From the NCBI GenBank assembly GCA_009823395.1, contig CM020514.1, forward strand, positions 12,197,466-12,261,465: DNA of 64,000 nucleotides, read 5' to 3'. The DNA is from Thamnaconus septentrionalis (Eukaryota > Chordata > Actinopteri > Tetraodontiformes > Monacanthidae). Within the stretch, counting starts at the first letter, position 1; every line of letters starts with the position of its first letter. Positions 25,428 to 37,319 of this stretch are shown piece after piece. Both the position numbers and the translations under genes were made by a program. The notes beneath the pieces were generated by a model. It was not told where the DNA came from and did not search any database. It saw nothing but the letters and a program-made list of their open reading frames with translations.

Positions 25428-25466
25428 CTTCTTCTTCTTCTTCTTCTTCTTCTTCTTCTTCCTTCT
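25428..25466. repeat. (TTC)n trinucleotide repeat
   Basis: About 12 TTC units on the plus strand. A simple polypyrimidine repeat in intron 2. Confidence 0.95.
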
Positions 25467-25754
25467 CGTCAAGGTGAAGCGCGTGCCTCCCCCGGGGAGC
25501 CACGTTATTAACGTGTTTTATCATAATAATAATAATAACCCCCCTAAAAATACACGCTGCACCCTGCCCCCGCCTGCTCCCTTGCTGTTTGGCACCCTGT
25601 GTTTTTAATTAGCATCTTCAATTAGCCCATGTTAATTGCCAGCCGCGGAGAGGTGGAGGAACCTGGCAGGCTGTCGCTACGGGGGGGGAAGAGCGCCTCC
25701 TTCGTAAACGGGAGGTGGTGGGGGGGCGGTGGAGCTCCTCAGGAGCGTCCGTGG

Positions 25755-25813
25755 CCTCAGCCTGAGCAGCAGCACCACCACTGCTGTCACTGTTGCTGCT
25801 GCTCAGGCTGAGG
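25755..25813. other. Perfect 19-bp inverted repeat (hairpin) with 21-base loop
   Basis: CCTCAGCCTGAGCAGCAGC at 25755-25773 is the exact reverse complement of 25795-25813, with loop 25774-25794. The arms are GC-rich and mixed in sequence, so this is not a simple repeat. As RNA, on either strand, it would form a stable stem-loop. Pairing below the stem is poor, which argues against a standard microRNA precursor. Alternatives are a structured intronic RNA element, a palindromic protein-binding site, or a transposon end. I recognise none. Confidence 0.75.
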
Positions 25814-27122
25814 CGTCCCGACACGAGGGCCAGCCGACAATAACGTCAACTCAGGAGGGGGGACGTGTAAATGTTGTCTCATAGTACAAATTAGTTCTGT
25901 TTCATTTAACAACAATCACAACTTTTCAACTTCAGCCCCACCACACCCCATCCTCAGTCATCTGAGTCGCCGGGGCCTATTACCGCCACAGGGGTCTAAT
26001 GGCAAGGCATTAGCAAACCACGGCTCCCCTCGCGCTTAATCCCATCCTTGTTTTTGTTTTCCCTCGTGGCGACGGTGGGAGGGTTGTCGGCGACGGGGAC
26101 GACTTAACGACTCGATGACTTAATGCTTTGTTTTGCCGCTTTGATCCGTCATCGTCCGACCCCCCCCCCCCGGCAGTCGATGGCAGGAACTGCCGCTGTT
26201 TCTTCTTTCTTCGTCCGTCTACGTGCCGTTCGGGCCGCAGCTTTATGGAGCCTCCGGTTCACGATCCCCGGCCCTATTAACACAGTCAGCACTTCCGTCC
26301 CGCCGGAACCTCCCCCCAAGATGGATGGAAACCAATTGGACGGCGGGCGTGCAGGCGGGGAGCCGTCTGGGGTGTCGTTGTGGGGGGTGGAGGGTCTACG
26401 GAGATGAAGAGTAGCAGCTGATTTTGCTGCGAAGAAGAAATAACCACCGCGGCTTTTTTCCCTCGACTTAAATTTCACTACAGTGACCCCACTTGCCGTC
26501 CGCTGACCTATCATTACCCTGTTAATACTGCTCTGGGCCCCGCGTGGACGATCATTGCTGAGCCCTGCGTTTATGTGTGTGTGTGCGTGCGTGTCTATCA
26601 AACCAAACTGGAATAGCCTGCGCTTCAACGCGGCTTCCTCCCACTTACGCACGAGATCAAAGCGCCGCTCAAACGGAGTTCTTAACACTTTTCTATCACG
26701 CGTCGCGTCCGGCTGACCAGAATTCCAGAAATCACGTCCGTTTCAGCGGCGTTCTTCCTCATCGGCTTTTGATGAAAGTTTCATCAAAAAGGGAGATTAG
26801 CCAGATCAACTTATTTGGACTTTGATTATCCCTGCCGCCGTGCGGGCTCACAATCAGACGCCGTGAGAAGTGAGGAAGTCTGATTACCGCTGATTAGAAC
26901 GGCTTTCCCCGGCTGGCGAGTGGTAATCTAAATGGCCGTCGGTTGAAAATGATCCACGTCCAGAGAACTTTCCTGGAGAGCAAGGTCAAAGACGGAGCTC
27001 TAATGTTCTGCTAAGACCCATAAGGTTGCATGGATGATGGAGGATTGGCGCTTTGTGCTTCGCTTGTTAAAACCCCTTTCTGTACGTTACACCAAGATTA
27101 TTATTTTCTTTTGATCTCTTAC

Positions 27123-27274
27123 CCTGAGGAACGTGAGGTCCCGGCTGCGGTCGATACTTGTGATCTCAAGGTTCCCCATCACGACTTCGCAGTTCTCGTA
27201 GTACTTCCTGAGAGTGCGATACTGCTGCTCCAGGTCCGACAGCGTGCTCAGCTTATTCTCCGTACCGGCACACA
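27123..27274 (-). CDS. erbb4: erbb4 exon 2, start of extracellular domain I (L1)
   Basis: This exon encodes the start of the mature ErbB4 ectodomain, from [20 protein letters not shown] to RDLTFLR (50 full codons after 2 bases of a split Val codon). The acceptor is a pyrimidine-rich tract ending in ctcag directly before 27274. The donor is GTAAGAG starting at 27122. Length is 152 bp, with phase 1 at the start and phase 0 at the end, the same as exon 2 of human ERBB4 and EGFR. Against the human protein as I recall it, about 44 of 50 residues agree. Two cysteines are visible, in CAGT and YENCEVV; they match the human Cys29-Cys56 pair that forms the first L1 disulfide. NLEITSI begins the beta-helix repeats of the L domain. 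The reading frame is open throughout and nothing suggests decay. ErbB4 is favoured over EGFR, ErbB2 or ErbB3 because [14 protein letters not shown] and [17 protein letters not shown] are the ErbB4 versions. Confidence 0.96.
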
Positions 27275-28845
27275 CTGAGAAAACAAGGACAGAGGGATAA
27301 CACGTGTTAATGCAACTTTGATTTCCTTATGTTTTATTAAACCGTTTGGATGAGGAGGAGGAGAGAAAAAAATATGCTTGAAAAATTAAGTATAGTTTGG
27401 AATGAGCACACCGGGGTTTTTTTTTCTCTTTTTTTGTTGGCAGTATTTTAAGACGACATTAAATTCTTATGACGCGGAGGCTGGCGAGTCCGAAGGCTGG
27501 AAGACAACAACTTCATTTGCGAGGCGAACGCTGCATAATTAATGTGGACGGCCCGGATTGTCAACGTGAGCTCCTGGATCTTGTGCTGCAGCACTTGACC
27601 AGCTGACCAGGTTGGGTCCGACCGGGAAGCCAGTGGACCCGGGCCGTGCCTGACATCACCCCTCGGCGCACTCGGATACCACGAAAGCTGTTTGGGGCCT
27701 AGCTGGGCTGCACTCTTGACAAGCAGTTAAACAGACACAATTGCACACCCTAACCTCCAATGACGACATGAGCCATCTGCCCAATCAGCTGTTCCGCTCA
27801 TGCCCACTCTGGCATGAAAACGCACAAGCGCATATGGGGCAGGCGGTCACCAAGTAGGGAGGGAAAAAAGCACAGAGGTCCCAAAGTCTCACTGCTTAAA
27901 ACAGCCAGAGTTGCAAACCTGGTTTGTTTACCCGCCACTGAACCCGAGTTCGTCCAATCCCACGTCGGCATTAACCCAAATCCTGCTACTTGACCTTCAT
28001 GTCGTCATTACAGCATGTCTCGTCTGACACAGCTACTCACTCTGCAAAGAAACAGGCAGTTGTCACCACCTGAAGACAATTCATCAAGACAGGGACGCAG
28101 CTGAAGTCTATTGGATCCTGTGGCTGAAAAACAGAAATGGTAGAAGGAGAACCAGACGCCTTCTGGTTGGATTTATTCTGGGGTGGACCCAGTGGCGATC
28201 CGATACCCAGACAGCGATTCTGATCGAGCGATTGATTCTTTTGTTTCCTTGTCGTGCCCATAGTGGTCCGCCAAAACCAAAAATAGGGTCGCTGCAGTGC
28301 AATAATACACAATGCATTTCAAGTCATCACGATACAGGAAAATGATTCTGCCCTGTCATTTCCACTTCCTGAAGCACAACTCAAGTCTGTACAATTCAAC
28401 CAAACAAAAGATAAAAAAGGAGTAGCATGATGCAACGATAGTGACAGGAAAAAAATTGACTGATAAATCTAATTTTCAAGGTCATAATTTGGTTAGTAAT
28501 CCAAAAGAGCCATTAGTATAATAATATTGTGATCCATGACTGTGGAACTGAGGAGCTCAAGCCAACACTTCTCCTGCATCCTTTTATTTTATTTTATTTT
28601 TTTCTAGATTTGCAGACACTTTAATCGGCCGTCTTTTTCTTTCGAGTGTCTGTTTTTTTGAGCTGCTGACTCTCAGCCTACTTAAATATATGTGCTGGCA
28701 TTTGTTCTATCGTTGGAATTCATTTGTATTGCCACGGCAGCGTGCTTTCTCCCACCTGCGCCCCCGTGATGACAGATTCTCCATCAGTGTGACAGAGGGG
28801 TGGTGGCTCCTTCCCCCGGTCGTGTCACACTGTCACCAATGAGCT

Positions 28846-28914
28846 ATCTCTCTCTCTCCCTCTCTCTCTCTTTCTCTCTCTCTCTCTCCCACTCTCTCTC
28901 CGTCTCTCTCTCTC
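28846..28914. repeat. (CT)n microsatellite
   Basis: About 70 bp of CT with CCC, TTT and CA interruptions. Simple repeat. Confidence 0.95.
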
Positions 28915-29000
28915 AAACACCTCCACCCTTGTGCTTGCGCTTTGAATTTTAATTCTGCATACGTCCTTTGTGTATGCAGTCCCGTGGTTTCCCTATATAA

Positions 29001-29005
29001 CGCAC

Positions 29006-29039
<34 letters not shown>
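29001..29039. repeat. (CA)n microsatellite
   Basis: About 39 bp of CA with one AA interruption. Only about 90 bp from the (CT)n tract at 28846-28914. Confidence 0.95.
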
Positions 29040-32000
29040 CTAAAATCAACTAGGTCAAGTCCTGCGCTCATCCTCCACGCAGTCGTCAAACAGCAAATCG
29101 TTTAGTTCTGTTTTTCTATATTTACTCCCCGACCGTTCCGCCACAGGTGCACATGGCAGAGGGAGGATTCAGCCCCAAGGCAACACACGCAGTAAAGACA
29201 AACGGGACTGTGTTCAAACACTTCCCCATCAACTGCGGGCAGACATTATGGAAGCAGAGCCGCCGCCGCTGTATGAAAAAGCGAGGTGGGGGAGAAAAAA
29301 AACAACAACAAAAAAGCGGTGGGATGAGCTGGCGGTGATTAGCCAGGTTGCACATACCATAACCTGCTGCTCAGAGATGATAAATGGCAGAACTGGGTGT
29401 TTTCAATAACAGTTAGTGCGCGGCTGGAGGGGAGCGAGTTGGAGGGTAGCGGGGTCATAAAGTGAGGATAGGTGTAATAAAGTGTTATTGCACCCTTGGG
29501 GCAGGGCGCCCGGATCAGAGGATGGGGGCATTGTGCCATGTGATGGGCGGCGAGATTTACTTTTATACCCGCTCACTTGCTCCGGCATGCTTCCAGTCAC
29601 TTTGCTGACATTGAGAACCTCACCAAACCTGTGTGGATTTTTATTGTGTTCCCCCACCACCTCCCCTCACCACCACCACCACCACTGTCCTATGTGCGAT
29701 TTCTAATGAAACACTGTGAAATCCTATAGCTCGGCATGACGCCCGAGGTGGTGCCGACTGCCAAATGAACCACGGCAAAACCATCTGTGCTATGTTGAGC
29801 GTGGTGTGGCGTAGGGGAGGTGCGAACTGTTGCAGGTTTGCTGCAAAAAAGCGATCCTGCTGGTGATACTACTGGTGCACGTGTGGGCGTGCTGTAAATG
29901 ATAGACCTCCGGATGGACCCCCCGCCCCACCTCCTACTCTTACTGCATGATTGAGCCCATTTGTCTCCTTGCCGGCTACGTTACAGATGTGGCTGAACAT
30001 CACAGCGAAGGGCAGCGGCGAACATCTGAAAGTTCCACCCGACCGCGAGCGACAAAACACACGGCGTTCAATCGTCTGTTTCACATGGCACTGGCGACCA
30101 CGGCGACAGATGGATATTCATATTGCTATGAATTAAAAAAAAGTGCGGTTGTGATATGAAAGATAATCTATCTCATCAGTTGGACGAATGTCGAGCCGCC
30201 CCTCGGCTGGATTTACATCAATTCCAATTTCATAAATATTGTCACCGGCAGTTCTTGCACACGGCCCCTATGCCGCGGTTTGTGCTCCTGGGCCAAAGCG
30301 TTTCATAGGCAGCGCACCTTTCGTCAATAGTGCCACGTGCGATTATTGGAAGCCTATAAAGCTGGCAAGTCTCAGAGGTTTTATAGGGATGACCGGAAGG
30401 GAAAACTGGGAAAAGGTCATCCCAATAGTCGGTAACCGAGTGAATTAGGTAAAAGTTAGAAATGCCACCTCCATAAGTAAACACTGTCGATTGCTGAACT
30501 CGGGCTAGCGTGCTCTGAATAAACAGGAGCAGCTTGTGGAAGCTGCAAATCAAACGTTGCTTTGCTTTGACATAAAAAAAAACGACTGCATTTTTTTGAT
30601 CCCAGGCACAGTCACTGTTCTTTTGTTGTTTTTTTCTTTTTAAAAGCCAAATTCAAAGTCCTTACTGTCCTTTGTCCCGACTCCCCTCTAATGCTGCACA
30701 GATGAGCGCCGCTTGCTATGTATGAGTTACAAGCCGCTGCTTCTGATTGCAATCATAGCCCAGATTATTGTCCATCTGCCGAGCGGTTTAATAAGCATCA
30801 GAAACAATAACTGAATGAGTGTCGGCGTTTACGGCACACTTCAGTAACACTAACCTCCTGCCGCCCTCTGAGCGCTGGTCACCGCGCTCGCAATGCTGTT
30901 GCCGTGTCCATATGGTCCATCATAAATAAGCGTTTATGCTAATGTGCACCTTGCGGGGGTTCTCCACAGAAGGACGGCCGTCAGGAGAGACGACTCCGCC
31001 GCTCGGGTGTGATTGCTACAGACGATCCACTGAAGTGTTCGCTAGGTCTTTTGTCTTATTGCGAGCCCTTTATTTTCCTACATGGGGCACCCATTCCTCT
31101 TCAACAGGCTCTGATCTAGCAGCCAAATTCCAGGCAGGAGACAGACGGGCCAAGTTAAATTGGGAGAGTGAGGACCGTCAAGCACTGGGTGGCTGGAGCT
31201 CGACGTGTTTCCGCTTTGATGATGGAGATGAAGGACGGCACAAAAAAGCGTTAGCGTTAAATTAGAGCGAGTTCACGGATCACACGTTTGTCAGCCACAG
31301 CCCGAAAAAGCGCGTCGGAATCGCCAGGTCTGTACACACAAACAAGGAATTTTGACACCTGTTTTTGCCATAGTTAAGGAAGTGTCAAGAGTATCAAGGA
31401 CTAAACTTTTATTTTCCAGGAGGCCACTGAAGTAATTAGAGCAAACATGACCTTCAGACCTATAAAATGGCATACTATCCTTTCTACAACAACTTAAAAA
31501 TGAAATACAAGATTTTGTAGGAGTGAGGAGTACAATGAATAGCATGTATACGTTTGTCGAGGTAACAAACTGCAAAAACTGTACAAATGTTTATTATGAC
31601 CTTTCAGGAAGGACATGAATTTACTTATTCCTAATTATTTTGTAGTGCATAAAGTTCCAACACGGAATCATAACGAAATATATATTTTTGCAGGAAAAAG
31701 GGAGGCTGCAGTAAAGCCTGAAAAGTCTGGTTGTTCCCCACCAATTTATTCTCTCGGCAGCTTTGCAGGATTTAGTCTCCAGAGAGGAAAAAAAATCCAT
31801 CCAAGTCACAGGGGAGTGATTGGTCGACACTGACACATCCCTCATTACCCCAAATCCTCGAGCGGCGTCTTCTTGAGTGAACGCGCCGCTGACAGTGGGC
31901 CTGGTATATGATCCTCTGGCCCTTCACAGGCCAGTGGGAAGGTGTGTGAGGAGGGCTAAAGCAGGTATGAGGCCCCTGTCCGGGCTTAAATTAGGCACAG

Positions 32001-32852
32001 ACAATGCGACCAGCCACCCAGGATGCATGTTAGACTCCCTACTCATTTAATTTCACTCCATTTAAAATGGGTCTAAAATCCATGGGTCTGGCCACAGCGG
32101 CTGGAGTTGAAGTCAGTGTTGGATCACAGCCAAAGTGTGTTTTGACTGTCTGGACCGAGCGTATGTAGAGATTACACTATGTGCTGCATGCTGCAAAAGT
32201 TTGTCTAGTCAACGTGAACATGGGCCGAAACCTGCTCCCATGTTTCCCCACGGCTTATTCAACACAACGCCGCTCTCACAGTGCGAGGAGTGATCGGCAG
32301 TTGGGCCTCGCCACCAAACCCGTTTGAAACTTGGACTGACTTATATATATACTGTGTACAGATGCACTCCTGCATGCACCTGCACGTTCAAGCCTGCGCA
32401 TGGACAAGATTACTGTCTTTCATCATCACCCATACAGGCTCTTTCAGGCAAAGGCCATCCAATCAGATAAGGTTTGCATTTTTTTTTTCTTTACTTTTCC
32501 CATGATACTGCTTGCAGTCGCTCCCACTGTCCCAGAAGCTTGCCGTTAAAACAAGATGGGGTGAAACTTATGCTCTTTATATGCTAATAGTCGAAACAGT
32601 AAAGCCCCCCGAGGTGGTTCATACCCCGGCAGTCAGCAGCAAAGAGACAGGCTGAGCAATAGGGTCAAATAAACAGCTGACATTGGGACCGTGCGGGGAT
32701 GTGTGTATTAGCGTGTGCCTAAAAGCCTGTTTGTGTGTGCGCGTGTGCGTGTGAGAGAATACAAGGTGAACATTCGCACAGGGGCCTCCAGCGATTCCGT
32801 TTCTGGCAACACGCTGACCAACCTGAACGCACCTCAGGGGACGGTCACAAAA

Positions 32853-32859
<7 letters not shown>

Positions 32860-32883
<24 letters not shown>

Positions 32884-32896
32884 CGCACGCACACAG
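32860..32896. repeat. (CA)n microsatellite
   Basis: About 36 bp of CA ending in GCACGCACACA. A (GT/GC) purine-pyrimidine stretch lies about 120 bp before it at 32728-32753. Confidence 0.95.
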
Positions 32897-33208
32897 TCTC
32901 ACGCTCAGCTACTATTTAGAGATGTACGACTGTAAAGATCTTCAAATACGCATTTTAACACAAACGAAACAAACAAAAGCATATCACTGAGTGACGTGAA
33001 GCACACCACGAGCTCTCATATCTGCCTCCTCCTCTCATTTCCCGCAGGCTCGACCTCTGTATTTATTTTTCAATCTGTTCCATTACATCAGGTGCAAAAA
33101 AAAAACGTGCTCTCAATCATTTCCTCCTCACAAAGAATGCAGCGGGCCAGAGGCGGTTAACCCGCGATTTGTTGAGAGACACCTCATAATGCACTGGTAC
33201 AATGGCGC

Positions 33209-33216
33209 TGACGTCA
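33209..33216. promoter_or_regulatory. Perfect CRE/ATF palindrome TGACGTCA
   Basis: CTGACGTCAG holds the full 8-bp cyclic-AMP response element palindrome. Such an 8-mer is expected by chance about once per 65 kb, so a single copy in this window carries little weight by itself. Function is not shown. Confidence 0.25.
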
Positions 33217-33320
33217 GTGAAGGTTGGTTAGGTGTCCGTTTACTGAAGTATGACATCATGGCACTTTTGTGGCAGCGGTTGCCACGTGCGTGAAAAGTTG
33301 TCTGCCTGAGTTTCCTCATT

Positions 33321-33336
33321 CACCCACCCACCCACC

Positions 33337-33389
<53 letters not shown>
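33321..33389. repeat. (CCCA)n followed by (CA)n compound microsatellite
   Basis: About six CCCA units run directly into more than 20 CA units. Compound simple repeat. Confidence 0.97.
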
Positions 33390-33391
<2 letters not shown>

Positions 33392-36300
33392 TGCGTGTGC
33401 ACTATGTATGGAGTAGTGTCTCAGACGCTAAGCAGCATCAGCGGGCAAATCCTTGTGTCCGGCAGGTTGCTAAAAGGTTCCTCAAGGGTAGATGCTGAGG
33501 AGGGAGGAGGGCAGAGCTCAGACACGCTGCTGCTCACAAGGTTTTCTACTTTCTCCTCCCAGCAGATCTGCTGATGGCTTGGGCTGACCTTGCACACGCA
33601 CAGCCGCCTCCACCGCCTCTGGGCTTTTCCCCCTGCACACTTTCGCTGCTTCTTTCCAGTCCCTCTCCTGCACCCCCCCACCACTTTCTGCCCCGCTCAC
33701 GTGTTGGATTCTAGTCAAAGCTTTATTTTAGGAGAGAGTCGAACCTTCTCGTTATCTTTCTTTCCTTTTTGTTTTTTCTGCTACTGCAGTCGTGCTGATA
33801 CCGACCATCAATTAATCCGGACGACCCGTCAAAAGTCCTGCCTGGTATCTTTCATGCCTCTCCACGCTGGTTTACACCAACCTCCCCCCCCACCACCACA
33901 GTGCTCCGCTACCCATGAATCTTAATCTCAGACCCACACGGTTGCCATCAATTACCGGGGCCTGCTACTGCTAACTCTTCACCTGCCTCCCATTTTTCCC
34001 CATTAAAAAAAGAGAGAAAAAACAGCCTTTCCCTCCTCGCTGTGATGGAATTGCTTCGCTCGCATGGCCTGGAAATGATTTCGCAGCATGCCTGCTAACC
34101 CCGGCGCTTTTCCACGGTGAAGGGCAGGATTGGATGTGTGTTTGTGGACCAGCTTTATTGTACATGTGTGCAAAAGCAGGCGTATTTTTCGCATGCAACT
34201 CGGCCCATAAGTCACCCGTGCCAGTCAATTTCTTTACGCGAGACGAGATCGTGCACATGCAATCTGCTTGTAAAACCGAACCGGTTTTAAAGGAGGCTGT
34301 CCGATCACCGCACATGTGAGTCCGCGGTAAATGCGTTTCTGCATGTGTTTCAGAGGTCTGAAACGCCCATCCCACTTCTTCTCCAGCTGTCAGACGCAGG
34401 CACGATTTGTCGTTTAAAGGACTTGATGTTACACACAACAGACATGTCTGAAACCGTCAGCCGGGGAAGAGATAATTTATTCCATTAAAGCTGCTGGAAT
34501 GCGCTGACAAGCAGACAGGCTGAATGTTTACATGCGAGGCATCTCGATGACAGGAAGACACTGCTTGCGATCATCTTATTGTCTGGGAGCACTGATGTTC
34601 CGTAGAGACCCACCTCAGGTACCGACCTGTTGTTGCACTTCTGAGGTGAGTTTATTATTACTAAGGCTTGAGTTTTTCCAGTTTCTTTTTTCTTTCTATT
34701 TCCTTCAATAGTATCAAAAGGTAAATGTTGAAAAAAAAAAAAATTCCATTAAAATTCTGAACAGTTGGTTTAAACTTTTCTTTCTGACACATTTAAAATG
34801 AATCCAACTACCTGGCGGCGTTGCTGCAGGCAAACTGACTGAAAACACAGAAATTCAGCTTGTTTAAAAACAGCCTGACCTCAAGCACGGGTTTTTGATA
34901 TTTACAGTTTTTTTTTCATTATTTCTAAAAAGAGAAGATACATAAAAAAAAGCATCCAATAGATCTTAATACTGAAGACGCAAAGCTCAGTCAGTTTGAA
35001 GACGTCCCAGACAAGAACATAACAAAGACCACTGAACTCTATTTAACCCATAAGTGTTATTCCTGAGCAAGAAACAAGCGCATGTGCACCGTCCTGCTAA
35101 ATGAAATGGAAAAAAAAAAAGTGTTGCCAGGGTTCACCAGAAAAATAATGAGAGCTGTGGATGGAGATCGTTAATCATCTGAATATGGCTATGTCTTGTT
35201 GCCATGCGAATGTCTTTTATAGCAGAATAATGCCCTGTTGGTTTCCCACTCAGACTTCATCGAGCTCCACTGGCTAAAGAGAAACAAAAAAAAAAAAAAC
35301 TTCACACTTAAAATCAAAATGCTCAAGAAACCAAAATACAAAGTACATTTTGTCTCGACCCGACTGTTGACACAAGGTTGAACAAAATGTTCAAGAAAGT
35401 ATATTTTCCACTTTTGCACGCTTTGCTCGAGTTTCATCCTGCTTCACTCCCATCGACGAGGCTGTACTTTGTCACCGCGCATTACTTCTAATTTGAAGGA
35501 GCATCAAAATTTTCATCGCGTCCCAAATCAGCCGAAAATCTGCTACAGGGTGAACAGAAATAGCCCGACACACGCAATCAAAACAGATATAATCCAAGAA
35601 AGAGAAAGTGCCTTGCTACCAGCTGGGACTCAGCGGGAAAATTCGGTCTTGTAATCTATGTTCTCATTAGTGCAGAGAGAAATGTGCCTTGAAACACAAT
35701 ATTAGACCCGGCAATAAGCGAAGATGTGGCTGAGAGCTGCAGTTGTTGGGAAAGAAAGACAGAAAAAAAAAAAAGAGAGAGTTTTTCTGTGTCTAAATGT
35801 GTTATGTTGCTCAGTATTTTCAGCTTGTTTTGGTTCTTACCCACAGGCTGCAGGGTGAGATGACACAGGATTAAAAAGTCATGTTGTCCATATCAACCCA
35901 CCAAAGTCAGAGAGACGTTTGCTTTTCTACATGTTTTATTCCGCCGAGATCTCGCGCTGAATATTACATCAAAGTCTTTAAAGTGACGGCAGCAGCTCTC
36001 TGTAGGAGATTTCACCTGCTCCTCTTTCATTCTTGAGCGTCTCGCTGTTTCTGTGTGTGCGCCGTATAAAGTGGTGGATGCCCGAATTTCTTTTTTTTTT
36101 TTTCTACCCAAGATCAATGGAGGGGGGTCCGTTCCTGTGTCACCTGGCAAACGTATGTTTCCCTGGAAATTACCAAAGACGCTGGCAGCTGAAGAGAGAG
36201 AAATGAGAGTGCTCTTTCTCTCCTTCTCTCTCTCTCTCTCCATTTCTTCTGAGGCTGCGTTGGACTTTCAGGCCACTTGATGAAAGTGCAAATTAACCGT

Positions 36301-36464
36301 TTGGTGGGGAACATCAAACAACCACTGACATGTTCTGTGGCAGCCTGGAAAGCTTGCATTTTTTTTTTTTTGAAAGCACAGCGAGGCGTCATCCACGTAC
36401 AGTCGAATTCTAACAGTGTTTTGATCAATTTGGTGGCATCGCAGTGCAATACAATTTGCCAGTA

Positions 36465-36500
36465 CCGTGCACCTAATAAAGTGGCCAATCAGTGTATGTA
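36465..36500 (+). repeat. Tc1-like terminal sequence, solitary
   Basis: GTGCACCTAATAAAGTGGCC, followed by AATCAGTGTATGTATATA, resembles the outer end of the teleost Tc1-like family also seen at 36510-36955 (usual form: acctaataaagtggccggtgagtgtata). It has the same orientation as the other end at about 36930-36950, so the two are not an inverted pair of one intact element. Either two copies lie side by side or the locus was rearranged. Confidence 0.5.
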
Positions 36501-36509
36501 TATATAGAT

Positions 36510-36955
36510 ATACAGACTGCTTCAAAGGTTCACAGACACTGTTCTGCAGACCTTGGTACCAACCTCTAGCTATTTGAGTTCCTGTTGCCTTTCAATGGTC
36601 TCCAACTATTAATTCTCCCCATTCTGACCTCTGACAACAACAAGGCATTTTCCTCCACCCAAATGCCGTTCACTGGGTACACGCTCATCCTTCTCTGTGA
36701 GCCTTTAGTGGTGGTCGTGATGTGGTGAAAATTTCAGTAGATAACCAGCAGATTGTGAAACACCAACAACCTCATTCACCACCTTTAAAATCACTCCGAT
36801 CCTCGTTCTTCTCAGTTATGATGCTCAGTTCGATCTTCAACGACTCAAATTCACCCCATTCACTTGTCTACAGTTGCTGCCAAAGGATTTGCCTAATAGC
36901 TCTTTGTGTTAACAAGCAATTGAACATTGTACCTAATAACGTGCATTAGTCTGAT
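36510..36955 (-). pseudogene. Tc1/mariner-like transposase N-terminal half, degraded
   Basis: Read on the minus strand from about 36955, the sequence follows the 5' terminal repeat and then the N-terminal (helix-turn-helix, DNA-binding) half of a Tc1-like transposase that is abundant in teleosts. Recognisable blocks include GTACCTAATAA at the end, the region around 36745-36790 and the AATGCCTTGTTG block near 36640. Many substitutions, stops and frameshifts are present, and the catalytic DDE half is missing. It is homologous to the remnant at 8553-9139. Assigned from memory of the family; the orientation is clear. Confidence 0.7.
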
Positions 36956-37319
36956 GGTTATACCCCTTGTATTTTAGATAAATTGAATCATTTTGCATAT
37001 TCTCCTCGCACGTTCATTTCACTGGATTTGAGGTCCACTGCTAGCAGAGGGTGAGGAAAATCTCCCTCCCTCATGCCTGATCTTATTTGTGACAAACTTT
37101 AATTAGCTCTTCCACTGGCCACACACACACAGAGGATGCAGCAGAGTGGAGGACTGAAAACGATAAATCTTTCGACGCCTTAAACATCAGGGCCACTCTG
37201 CGTGCCATCCACCGTCCAGTGAACCTGAAGGAACAACCCCTCCCTTAGCCATCTTGAATCATCTGCCCCGACCTGCGGATAGATGCATCTTTGTTAGAAG
37301 GCGTATAGGCGTTGCCGCA

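Larger units (their letters stand above)
6651..27122 (-). other. erbb4: erbb4 intron 2, complete (20,472 bp)
   Basis: Bounded by the GT donor of exon 2 at 27122-27121 and the AG acceptor of exon 3 at 6652-6651; phase 0. It holds a Tc1-like/LINE nest (8553-9139), a full-length SINE (19555-19932), a tRNA-derived SINE of another family (20018-20220), a second full SINE (24221-24594), (CA)n tracts, a (TTC)n tract and a strong hairpin (25755-25813). The stretches 6700-8500, 9530-16740, 16810-19500, 20230-24200 and 24610-25740 contain no gene or recognisable transposon. Parts of these (for example 7250-7640, 13080-13800, 22840-23070 and 24640-26050) are GC-richer and microsatellite-poor, which would fit conserved noncoding elements, but that is unproven. 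Confidence 0.9.

Noticed and set aside
25755..25813. Canonical microRNA precursor
   Set aside because: The stem is only 19 bp, perfect, with a large loop and no continued pairing at the base; kept as an unexplained hairpin.
26149..26688. 179-codon minus-strand open frame
   Set aside because: Low-complexity, GC-rich, no similarity I recognise and no splice context; treated as chance.
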